DNA from: Defluviitaleaceae bacterium
GTDB lineage: Bacteria; Bacillota; Clostridia; Lachnospirales; WQUN01
Reading direction: 5' to 3'
DNA length: 64,000 bases
NCBI GenBank assembly: GCA_009780585.1
Contig: WQZS01000006.1
Location: 60,470-124,469, forward strand
Every line of letters starts with the position of its first letter. The first letter of the stretch is position 1. Position numbers and translations under genes: made by a program. Below the pieces are notes generated by a model. That model worked only from the letters and a program-made list of their open reading frames with translations, searched no databases and had not been told where the DNA came from. Shown here piece after piece: positions 35,824 to 42,315 of the stretch.

Positions 35824-35900
35824 GGAATAAAGGGCAAGGGAATTAAAGGCAAGAGAATAAAAACAAAGGATTTAAATGCAAGAGGATAAAAAACGCAAAA
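35824..35900 (+). repeat. Five degenerate ~15-base direct repeats
   Basis: The leader of the GH16 gene holds about five tandem copies of a purine-rich unit near GRGAATAAAGGCAA, at 35824, 35838, 35853, 35868 and 35882. The copies differ at several positions. The block is A/G-rich on the coding strand and ends about 20 bases before the GH16 start codon. Confidence 0.5.
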
Positions 35901-35920
35901 ATATGTTGGAGGTTTTTTAG

Positions 35921-36652
35921 ATGGGGTATAAATTAGTATGGAGCGATGAATTTGATTATACGGGCGCACCGGACCCTGCGAAGTGGAACTTTGAAGTAGG
36001 GGGACACGGTTGGGGCAACAATGAATTGCAATACTATACCGACGGCGCGAACGCTTGGGTGAAGGGCGGGAAGCTCATCATCGAAGCGCGGGCCGAAAAA
36101 TATGAAGACCGTGAAGTTACCTCCGCGCGTCTTACCACCAAGCACAAAGGGGACTGGCTCTACGGTAAAGTTGAAGTCCGCGCCAAGATACCTTCTCTAT
36201 TGGGTACTTGGCCGGCCATATGGATGCTGCCTACCGATTGGGAATACGGCGGCTGGCCCGACAGCGGCGAAATCGACATCATGGAGCACGTCGCCTACGA
36301 ACCGGAGAAGATTTACACCACCGTCCATACGGGGGCTTTTAACCACATGCTTCGCACGCACATCGGGGAGGGTAGGGTACTGCCCGGCGCAAGCGAAGGG
36401 TTCCATGATTATGTCATCGAATGGACGGAGGACGTGATCCTCTTCTACGTGGACGGCGGGTTGCAATTCACCTATCGCCCCGCCGACCACACGAAAGAAA
36501 TCACGCACAAGGAATGGCCGTTTGATAAACGGTTCCATTTATTGATCAATTTGGCCTTCGGCGGGAACTGGGGCGGCGCGAAGGGTACGCAACCGGAGGG
36601 CCTGCCCGCACGGTTTGAAGTGGAATCTGTGAAGGTATGGCAAAAGGAATAA
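35921..36652 (+). CDS. GH16 beta-glucanase without signal peptide
   Basis: 243 residues. Starts directly with the GH16 fold (YKLVWSDEFDYTG), and has WGNNELQYYTD, the catalytic motif EIDIME (Glu117, Asp119, Glu122), VHTGAFNH and the C-terminal FHLLINLAFGGNWGG. The EIDIME form fits beta-1,3- or mixed-linkage endoglucanase. No signal peptide or lipobox precedes the domain, and GGAGG lies eight bases before the ATG, so the start is firm. It is therefore likely cytoplasmic and cuts imported glucan oligosaccharides. It is the last gene of the glucan locus, facing the amidohydrolase gene. Confidence 0.9.
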   Translation: MGYKLVWSDEFDYTGAPDPAKWNFEVGGHGWGNNELQYYTDGANAWVKGGKLIIEARAEKYEDREVTSARLTTKHKGDWLYGKVEVRAKIPSLLGTWPAIWMLPTDWEYGGWPDSGEIDIMEHVAYEPEKIYTTVHTGAFNHMLRTHIGEGRVLPGASEGFHDYVIEWTEDVILFYVDGGLQFTYRPADHTKEITHKEWPFDKRFHLLINLAFGGNWGGAKGTQPEGLPARFEVESVKVWQKE

Positions 36653-36656
36653 AGTT

Positions 36657-37811
36657 TTATCGCTGATAAACAACCTTACCTTCAATAATCGTGTGGGTCA
36701 CATGTCCGGTGGCATCCAGCGGGCATCCGTCCCAAATACTGACATCGCCATCTTTACCCACGGCCAGCGAGCCTACCCTGTCATCCAAGCACATGATCTG
36801 CGCGGCGTATAGGGTGATGCATTTTAAGGCTTCCATGCGATCCATACCGGCTTGTACGGCCAGCGCCGCACACAGGTTCAAATGTTGCAAGGGGATCACC
36901 GGATGGTCGGTGGTGATGCAGGTCAGGATTCCCGCTTGGTTAAGGACGTTGACGGTTTCCCAGGTTTTGTTCTTCACTTCGGGCTTGGATTTATGGGTCA
37001 GCGTGGGGCCGATAATGGTCGGGCAACCGGATTGCTTGATGGCTTCAGCCACCAAATGCCCGTCGGAAGCGTGGATAATCACCATGCGGATATCCAGCTC
37101 ATTCTTCAAGCGAATGGCGGTAAGTATGTCATTCGCTTGATGGGCGTGGATATGTATCGGGATTTCCTTTTTGATTACGGGGATGAGCGCTTCGTATTTC
37201 ATATTGTATTCGGGCTTCTTGTCGTCCGCGTTTCTTTCCATTTTAACCATGTATTCCTTGGCTTTGATGAATGTTTCACGGAAAAGCGCGGCGGTTGCCA
37301 TGCGGGTGATGGGCGCGTTCTTTTTTGATTGGCCGTGCGCGTTCTTCGGATTTTCACCCAAGGCGCATTTAATGGCCATCGGGGCCTTGATCACCAATTC
37401 GTCGGTGATGTACGATCCGCCGGTTTTCATCGCGGTAATTTGACCGCCGATCACATTGGCGGACCCGGGCGACGTAGCCACGCAGGTCACCCCCATTTGT
37501 ATCGTGTCGGCAAAGGTTTCGTCAAAAGCGTTGATGCCGTCGATTGAACGCATGTGCGGGGTGATGGCGTCGCTGGTTTCGTTGTGGTCGTTGCCTTCCC
37601 AACGTACCGAAGCGCCCGACAACCCCAAGTGGGTGTGGGCATCGATAAGCCCCGGGAAAACGAACTTACCCGAAGCATCGATAACGTTCGCGCCGTCAGC
37701 GGACAGACCCGCACCGATTTGTACGATTTTGCCGTCCTTGATGAGTATGTCACAACCGTCCTGTGCGGGTCCTTCCATGGTGAAGACCTTGCCGTTTTTG
37801 ATTAAAAGCAT
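36657..37811 (-). CDS. Amidohydrolase family protein (imidazolonepropionase-like)
   Basis: 384 residues. Metal-dependent hydrolase barrel with FPGLIDAHTHLGL early (metal ligands), PGSANVIGGQITAMKTGG, IHIHAHQANDI (third ligand), HASDGHL, CITTDHPVIP (the late aspartate) and a composite beta-sandwich formed by both ends. Relatives cleave C-N bonds in cyclic or peptide-like amides; some act as prolidase-like or isoaspartyl peptidases. AAGGAGG SD is seven bases from the ATG. It ends four bases from the GH16 gene on the other strand. Substrate unknown. Confidence 0.85.
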   Translation of the reverse strand: MLLIKNGKVFTMEGPAQDGCDILIKDGKIVQIGAGLSADGANVIDASGKFVFPGLIDAHTHLGLSGASVRWEGNDHNETSDAITPHMRSIDGINAFDETFADTIQMGVTCVATSPGSANVIGGQITAMKTGGSYITDELVIKAPMAIKCALGENPKNAHGQSKKNAPITRMATAALFRETFIKAKEYMVKMERNADDKKPEYNMKYEALIPVIKKEIPIHIHAHQANDILTAIRLKNELDIRMVIIHASDGHLVAEAIKQSGCPTIIGPTLTHKSKPEVKNKTWETVNVLNQAGILTCITTDHPVIPLQHLNLCAALAVQAGMDRMEALKCITLYAAQIMCLDDRVGSLAVGKDGDVSIWDGCPLDATGHVTHTIIEGKVVYQR

Positions 37812-37842
37812 GGGGTTGCCTCCTTGGGGGTATGGGTTTATA

Positions 37843-38067
37843 TTATACCAATTTTAAATGTTCGCGTTGGATGCGGATATAATCCTCAATTTCATCGATT
37901 ATACCTTGCGTACCCGTCAAATGGAAAGGTTCGTAGCCGTTTTCAATAAAACGCAAAATACCGTATTTACGGTCAAGCTCAACAAAATCTACGGGTTTAA
38001 TATTACGCTCGCGCATGTAGGTATGCGCGACTTCGGTTTGTAAATGTGCTATTTGGTTTAATTTCAC
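37843..38067 (-). CDS. DUF3791-type small protein
   Basis: 74 residues from GTG 38067, seven bases after a GGAGG SD. It matches the DUF3791 pattern of a helix, VDFVELDRKYGILRFIENGYEPFHLTG and IIDEIEDYI. Such proteins often sit beside DUF3990 proteins in a toxin-antitoxin-like pair. No DUF3990 gene is adjacent here, so it may be an orphan antitoxin. It marks the left edge of the AT-rich patch. Confidence 0.65.
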   Translation of the reverse strand: MKLNQIAHLQTEVAHTYMRERNIKPVDFVELDRKYGILRFIENGYEPFHLTGTQGIIDEIEDYIRIQREHLKLV

Positions 38068-38373
38068 GATTATACCTCCGTCCAACGTTCCCAATCACCC
38101 CGTTGTTCAGCTTGGAACATATCATAAAGATTAATTTTATTTATTTTACCAATGATAATTATAGTTATATATCAAACCCTTTTTTACAATGTTAATGAAA
38201 GCCAACCTTATGATTGTAAATATATACCCAGTTGGCGAATATATCAATTACATGACATTAAAAAATATGATTTCGCGAAGCGGCTTAACGGATGCGCTCC
38301 GCGCGACCGATGGGTCTTAAAAAATTGAGTTATCATGTCCGTATCATTTTTACATTTTTATTGAAAATTTATA
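38068..38373. other. AT-rich gap without a recognisable gene
   Basis: About 300 bases of AT-rich DNA. No convincing reading frame with an SD is seen. It contains one out-of-place GC-rich block at about 38275-38320 (with GCGAAGCGG and GATGCGCTCCGCGCG) that could be a remnant of a deleted element. Confidence 0.5.
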
Positions 38374-38541
38374 TTATTTTTCGGGCTTTAAGTTTATTAA
38401 TGCATATTCAATACATTGGGCAACGAATTTATTAAATGATAAATGACGTTTGCCCGCTTCTTCGTAAACCTTTTTAACGAGTTCTTCGTCAAGGCGGATT
38501 GTTTTGTTAATAGTTTGCCTATCCTTTGGGTCAAAATTCAT
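38374..38541 (-). CDS. Small ribbon-helix-helix type protein
   Basis: 55 residues from ATG 38541, five bases after an AGAGGTGA SD. The sequence INKTIRLDEELVKKVYEEAGKRHLSFNKFVAQCIEYAL has the beta-strand plus two-helix pattern of Arc/CopG-type DNA-binding proteins, common as antitoxins or plasmid regulators. No toxin is adjacent on the same strand. It shares a divergent intergenic region with the CAP-RCC1 gene and may regulate it. Confidence 0.65.
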   Translation of the reverse strand: MNFDPKDRQTINKTIRLDEELVKKVYEEAGKRHLSFNKFVAQCIEYALINLKPEK

Positions 38542-38633
38542 AAAAATCACCTCTGCAATCTTTTCCTGCCTGCACAAGTGTATTTTTGATCGCACTTATA
38601 AAAAATACCCCGTTAAAGCACTCGTATTACAGG

Positions 38634-38662
38634 TTGCTAAAACGTAGTGCTGTATATATAAT
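38634..38662 (+). promoter_or_regulatory. Strong candidate sigma-A promoter of the CAP-RCC1 gene
   Basis: TTGCTA (38634-38639) and a perfect TATAAT (38657-38662) are 17 bases apart, 31 bases before the start codon. Confidence 0.7.
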
Positions 38663-38693
38663 GAAACAAATAAAAATTTGGAGGCTTGGTTAC

Positions 38694-40556
38694 ATGAAAC
38701 GATGTAAACATGTACTTATCACCCTGGCGGCGGCGATATTGCTTGCGCTTGTACCCATCACGGTGCAAGCAAGCGCCATTAACGTTACCATTGACGGTGT
38801 GCGGGTTAACTTTCCGGGTACAGCAAGGCCGCAAAATGAAAACGGGCAAATTCTTGTACCCATCCGGCCTGTATTTGAAGCGTTGGGGTTTGAAGTTGGG
38901 TGGGATAGGGTTACACAAACGGATAACATTACACGGGGCGAAGAATTTATTCGTATGACATTGGGGCAAAGTCAATTTTACACACATGAAAATCGAGTTT
39001 GGTTGCCAAAACAACAATCTTTTGTAGGTGAAAGTATTTTACGGGATGAACTCATCCATTGGCTGGAAGCACCCGTGCAAAGCATCGACGGTTATATAAT
39101 GGTACCTATCCAAAGACCGTTGGAAGCAATGGGTTACTACATGGATTGGAACGCCGCTACGCGCACGGTGGAAATAGAAACATCTTGGTTATGGGAACCG
39201 GGACGTAGATTACCTGCTAGGATATTTTGGGGTAGCGAAATGCGTGCATGGCGCGCAAACTACACAGCAACAGGCAGCGCGGTTGATTGGGAATATGAAG
39301 TAGTACGCCTCACAAACATAGAGCGCGCCGCACATGGTATGCCGCCTTTACAAGTTGACCCCACGTTAATGATGGCGGCACGATTTAAGTCGGAAAGTAT
39401 GCACTACAATCGTTATTTTGCTCATTCCGGCGTGTATGGCAGCCCAAGTAATTTGGCAAGGGCATTTGGCTTTTTACATGGTGCGGGGGAAAATATTGCT
39501 GGCGGTTATTCTTCACCTGAAGTAGTAGTACGAGCTTGGATGAATTCACCCGGTCACAGAGCCAACATGCTTAGTGGTCAATATGTCGTTATGGGTGCGG
39601 GTTATTATAACGGCTACTGGACGCAGCTTTTTAGCGACGGCACAGAAACCGTAGAAAATCCCGAATTTTTGTGGTCAATGCAGCTACCCGAAGGTTTCGA
39701 AATTGCGAGAGCAGGACACTTCGCAGACAGCATTTTATTGCTTTCAACAGACGGCGTTCTATTACAAGGGTCACAAACCGAACCGTTGATTCAAGTGATA
39801 GACAACGTCGCAGAATTATATTTAAACCGGAGTACGTTGAATTTTACAGACGGCAGCACATTTGTATTAACAAAAGACGGCGCATTGTATGGATGGGGAC
39901 GAAATCATATCGGGCAGCTTGGCGACGGCACAACAACAGACCGCAACCGCCCGGTGCATATCATGGATAATGTCGCCTCTGTTTCATCCAGCGGTTTGAA
40001 CACAGCAGTAATAACAAATAATGGTGCATTATATGTGTGGGGAGCCAACCCATTCGGTCAAATAGGTGACGGCACAACCGGTATCCACCGTAACCACCCT
40101 GTACGTATCATGGATAACGTCGCCTCTATTCCATTAGCCGGTCAAGCCATGGCAGTAATTACAAATGAAGGTCACTTATACATGTGGGGGCGAAACTACT
40201 CCGGTAACATTGGAAATGGAACAACCACGCACCAAAACCGCCCCGTGCGTATAATGGAAAATGTATCCTTCGTTACGGGTTTCGATCATATAACAATGGC
40301 TATAACACATGATAACGTGTTGTGGAGCTGGGGTTTGAACCGCCGGGGAGAGTTGGGCGATGGTACTGCCATAAACCGCCACAGCCCAATACGTATAATG
40401 GATAATGTGGAACGCGTTGTTATGCGAAATAGTTGGTCTCCAAATGTTAGCGGCATGGTTTTTGCTAAGCGAACAGACGGCACATTGTGGCATTGGGGGG
40501 GCGGAGATGATTTGCATTTTCCCGTCTTGTACACAGGCGAATGGATAATGGATTAA
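38694..40556 (+). CDS. Secreted stalk / CAP / RCC1-repeat protein
   Basis: 620 residues from ATG 38694 (GGAGG nine bases upstream). Signal peptide (about 1-25, ending VQASA) is followed by a copper-amine-oxidase-type N-terminal stalk domain (about 25-165; INVTIDGVRVNF, GQILVPIRPVFEALGFEVGW, MVPIQRPLEAMGYYMDWN). A CAP/SCP domain comes next (about 200-325; VVRLTNIERAAHGMPPLQVDPTL, FAHSG, AGENIAGGY, AWMNSPGHRANML), then about five RCC1 propeller repeats (about 335-615; ALYGWGRNHIGQLGDGTTTDRNRPVHIMDNV). CAP proteins bind wall or lipid ligands; RCC1 blades usually make protein contacts. An extracellular adhesion or wall-linked role is likely. Base composition is AT-richer than the flanking genes. 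Confidence 0.85.
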   Translation: MKRCKHVLITLAAAILLALVPITVQASAINVTIDGVRVNFPGTARPQNENGQILVPIRPVFEALGFEVGWDRVTQTDNITRGEEFIRMTLGQSQFYTHENRVWLPKQQSFVGESILRDELIHWLEAPVQSIDGYIMVPIQRPLEAMGYYMDWNAATRTVEIETSWLWEPGRRLPARIFWGSEMRAWRANYTATGSAVDWEYEVVRLTNIERAAHGMPPLQVDPTLMMAARFKSESMHYNRYFAHSGVYGSPSNLARAFGFLHGAGENIAGGYSSPEVVVRAWMNSPGHRANMLSGQYVVMGAGYYNGYWTQLFSDGTETVENPEFLWSMQLPEGFEIARAGHFADSILLLSTDGVLLQGSQTEPLIQVIDNVAELYLNRSTLNFTDGSTFVLTKDGALYGWGRNHIGQLGDGTTTDRNRPVHIMDNVASVSSSGLNTAVITNNGALYVWGANPFGQIGDGTTGIHRNHPVRIMDNVASIPLAGQAMAVITNEGHLYMWGRNYSGNIGNGTTTHQNRPVRIMENVSFVTGFDHITMAITHDNVLWSWGLNRRGELGDGTAINRHSPIRIMDNVERVVMRNSWSPNVSGMVFAKRTDGTLWHWGGGDDLHFPVLYTGEWIMD

Positions 40557-40605
40557 TTTTTACAATAATTAATTAACCAACAAAAATATAAAGGAGATGT
40601 GAAAA

Positions 40606-40815
40606 ATGAATTATTCACACGGGCAAACACAAGCGCAGGAAAGAGCCGCAAAATTGCCTCCCGGTACGGAGTTCTACTTTAACCAAGTGTGGAACGGGCC
40701 GCCGGCACATGAAGGGAAAATTTTTCGTAAAGCAATAGTAATCGGGCATGTTCCCGGCGTTATCACGCTTCAAAGAAAGGCAAAGGTAGAAAAATCCCTC
40801 TATAAACGAGTGTAA
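40606..40815 (+). CDS. Small basic protein of unknown function
   Basis: 69 residues, AAGGAGATG SD about six bases before the ATG. Contains AKLPPGTEFYFNQVWNGPPAHEGKIF and a basic C-terminus; no known motif. It follows the CAP-RCC1 gene by 49 bases and is closed by a clear terminator, so it may be the end of that transcript. Confidence 0.55.
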   Translation: MNYSHGQTQAQERAAKLPPGTEFYFNQVWNGPPAHEGKIFRKAIVIGHVPGVITLQRKAKVEKSLYKRV

Positions 40816-40837
40816 AAAAATTTAAAATAATGCAAGT

Positions 40838-40874
40838 AAAAAGCGTCAAAGCCCAAACGCCTTGACGCTTTTTT
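40838..40874 (+). terminator. Intrinsic terminator
   Basis: AAAAAGCGTCAA pairs with TTGACGCTTTTT around a 12-base loop; a run of six T follows the GC stem. Being A/T symmetric, it may work in both directions. Confidence 0.75.
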
Positions 40875-40966
40875 ATGGTTTAAACCGAACAGTTAAAAAT
40901 AACGGCACATTGTTCCCAACCCAATTAAACCAACATTTTCTTCATCACTTGCAACGGCTTCCGCAT

Positions 40967-41182
40967 TTATCTTGCAGCAGCTTGAATTAATCCGTCTATA
41001 TAACCGTGCGCTTGCCGTTTGCATGGTTCGGAAAGGCTCGTTATTTTGCGCCATAATATTTGTGCCTGTTCAACTTCGGTGTCGGGTATATCTACATAAA
41101 AAGTACGTCCTTTATTCTTATCGCCTTTCACATAGTCGAGGGCTTCTTGCAGGCTCTGTAATGTATTTTCGTGTACCGTCAT
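40967..41182 (-). CDS. Probable antitoxin partner of the HigB/RelE-like toxin
   Basis: 71 residues, overlapping the toxin stop as ATGA. The sequence LQSLQEALDYVKGDKNKGRTFYVDIPDTEVEQAQILWRKITSLS has no clear helix-turn-helix, so it may neutralise the toxin without binding DNA, or bind through a non-standard fold. Toxin-first order is the HigBA arrangement. The call rests mainly on position. Confidence 0.6.
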   Translation of the reverse strand: MTVHENTLQSLQEALDYVKGDKNKGRTFYVDIPDTEVEQAQILWRKITSLSEPCKRQAHGYIDGLIQAAAR

Positions 41183-41517
41183 AATCCCAGCTCCTTCTTG
41201 ATTTCTGCGATAAATTTTTTATACATGGTTTTTTCTGCGTGTGTAAGCGTATCTTTTTCACCCTTGCTGTAACAGTTAATAAAAATCGTGGTTTCCTGCT
41301 GTACGAAATCAACATATAGGGTACGTATACCACCGCTCTTGCCTGTATTCGGCAAATTCCAACGTAACTTTATTAATCCGCCTGTTCCGACGATAATGTC
41401 ACCTATTCCCGGATTTAATAAAATATAATTTTGCAAATGGCGTAGTGTTTCGTCATTTAACCCTAATTTATTCCATTCTTTGTCGAATGTTTGCGTTGTT
41501 ATAAATATGCGAGCCAT
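41179..41517 (-). CDS. HigB/RelE-like type II toxin
   Basis: 112 residues. The core motif GDIIVGTGGLIKLRWNLPNTGKSGGIRTLYVDF followed by INCYSKGEKDTLTHAEKTMYKKFI is typical of RelE-superfamily toxins of the HigB type, which cleave mRNA on the ribosome. Basic residues Lys and Arg in the core are retained, so it may be active. AAGGAA SD lies nine bases before the ATG and a promoter with TATAAT is just upstream. It sits next to the tRNA-Ala gene at the edge of the AT-rich patch. Confidence 0.8.
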   Translation of the reverse strand: MARIFITTQTFDKEWNKLGLNDETLRHLQNYILLNPGIGDIIVGTGGLIKLRWNLPNTGKSGGIRTLYVDFVQQETTIFINCYSKGEKDTLTHAEKTMYKKFIAEIKKELGL

Positions 41518-41551
41518 TGCTCATCGTTCCTTGCATAAGAGTTATTTTTAT

Positions 41552-41579
41552 ATTATACCTAAAATTTTTTATATTGTAA
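41552..41579 (-). promoter_or_regulatory. Candidate promoter of the toxin-antitoxin pair
   Basis: Minus-strand TTACAA (41579-41574) and TATAAT (41557-41552) with 16-base spacing, 35 bases before the toxin start. Confidence 0.5.
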
Positions 41580-41634
41580 CCAAATAGTTAAATGTTCCAC
41601 CGATAATGTTCATAAAATTCTTTCCAAATATAAC

Positions 41635-41680
41635 AAAACCCGAACACTTCACCGGTACGGTAAAAGCGTTCGGATTTTTT
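41635..41680 (-). terminator. Terminator directly after tRNA-Ala
   Basis: CCGAACGC pairs with GTGTTCGG (eight pairs, one G-T), followed by GTTTTG on the minus strand. On the plus strand the stem ends in six T, so it can work both ways. It starts at the tRNA 3' end and closes the ylxM-to-tRNA transcript. Confidence 0.65.
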
Positions 41681-41753
41681 TGGAGATAAAGAGATTCGAA
41701 CTCTCGACCTTACGGATGCGAACCGTACGCTCTCCCATCTGAGCTATATCCCC
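41681..41753 (-). tRNA. tRNA-Ala (anticodon CGC)
   Basis: A 73-base cloverleaf read on minus. Acceptor GGGGATA pairs with TATCTCC and includes the G3-U70 pair that identifies alanine tRNA. D-arm GCTC/GAGC; anticodon stem TACGG/CCGTA with loop TTCGCAT (anticodon CGC, reading GCG); T-arm GAGAG-TTCGAAT-CTCTT; discriminator A. The 3' CCA is not encoded. It follows khpA in the same direction with no clear promoter between. Confidence 0.92.
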
Positions 41754-41758
41754 ATTTT

Positions 41759-41785
41759 AACTTCGTGTCAAATCGACACGAAGTT
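41759..41785 (-). repeat. Perfect 11-base hairpin between khpA and tRNA-Ala
   Basis: AACTTCGTGTC and GACACGAAGTT around a five-base loop, ending six bases before the tRNA 5' end on the minus strand. No T-run follows, so it is not a standard terminator; it may be an RNase III-type processing site that separates the tRNA from the mRNA. Confidence 0.6.
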
Positions 41786-41798
41786 GATTATACTTGTT

Positions 41799-42029
41799 TT
41801 ACTGTACGATTTCCACGTTAACCCTGATATTTTCATGGATGGCGGCGGCTTTGATGACGGTGCGGATGGACCGCGCGATGCGGCCTTGTTTGCCGATGAC
41901 CTTGCCCATGTCTTCGGAGGCGACTTTGAGTTTGAGGGTGGTCATGCCGCCGGATTGCTCCTCGATGACTTCCAACTTATCGGGATGTTCGACGAGGTTC
42001 TTGGCGATGGTGATGAGTAATTCCTTCAT
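41799..42029 (-). CDS. khpA: KH-domain RNA-binding protein
   Basis: 76 residues with the KH core VIGKQGRIARSIRTVIKAAA, matching KhpA/YlqC, a small RNA-binding protein that pairs with KhpB and affects cell division or sRNA action in Bacillota. It follows rpsP by nine bases, its usual place. Length and N-terminus MKELLITIAKNLVEHPDKL are normal. Confidence 0.93.
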   Translation of the reverse strand: MKELLITIAKNLVEHPDKLEVIEEQSGGMTTLKLKVASEDMGKVIGKQGRIARSIRTVIKAAAIHENIRVNVEIVQ

Positions 42030-42038
42030 GGGTTCACC

Positions 42039-42275
42039 CTATGCTTCGGCTTTCTTTAACAAGTCGCGGACCCGGTCGGTGGGCTGCGCGCCGTTGGCGA
42101 TCCATTGCTTGGCGGCCTCAAGGTCAACCTTAAGGACGGTGGGTTCCTTCGTGGGGTCGTAGATGCCGATTTCGGCCAGGTTCTTGCCGTCGCGTTGGGT
42201 GCGGGCGTCGGCTACGACGATACGGTAGAAGGGGGCTTTCTTCGCGCCCATTCTTTTTAAACGGATTTTTACCAT
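42039..42275 (-). CDS. rpsP: 30S ribosomal protein S16
   Basis: 78 residues; N-terminal [23 protein letters not shown] is diagnostic, followed by [15 protein letters not shown] and the [12 protein letters not shown] end. SD GAGGTG precedes the ATG. Part of the ylxM-ffh-rpsP-khpA operon common in Bacillota. Structural part of the small subunit. Confidence 0.97.
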   Translation of the reverse strand: MVKIRLKRMGAKKAPFYRIVVADARTQRDGKNLAEIGIYDPTKEPTVLKVDLEAAKQWIANGAQPTDRVRDLLKKAEA

Positions 42276-42315
42276 GTCTTACACCTCTTATAGTTTCCGG
42301 GCGGTTGCCCTATTT

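Noticed and set aside
39840..40530. RCC1-encoding repeats considered as a CRISPR or DNA repeat array
   Set aside because: The repeats are protein-level, degenerate at base level and lie inside one continuous reading frame.
41635..41753. Possible att site from tRNA 3' end
   Set aside because: I found no second copy of the tRNA 3' segment in the window and no integrase gene.
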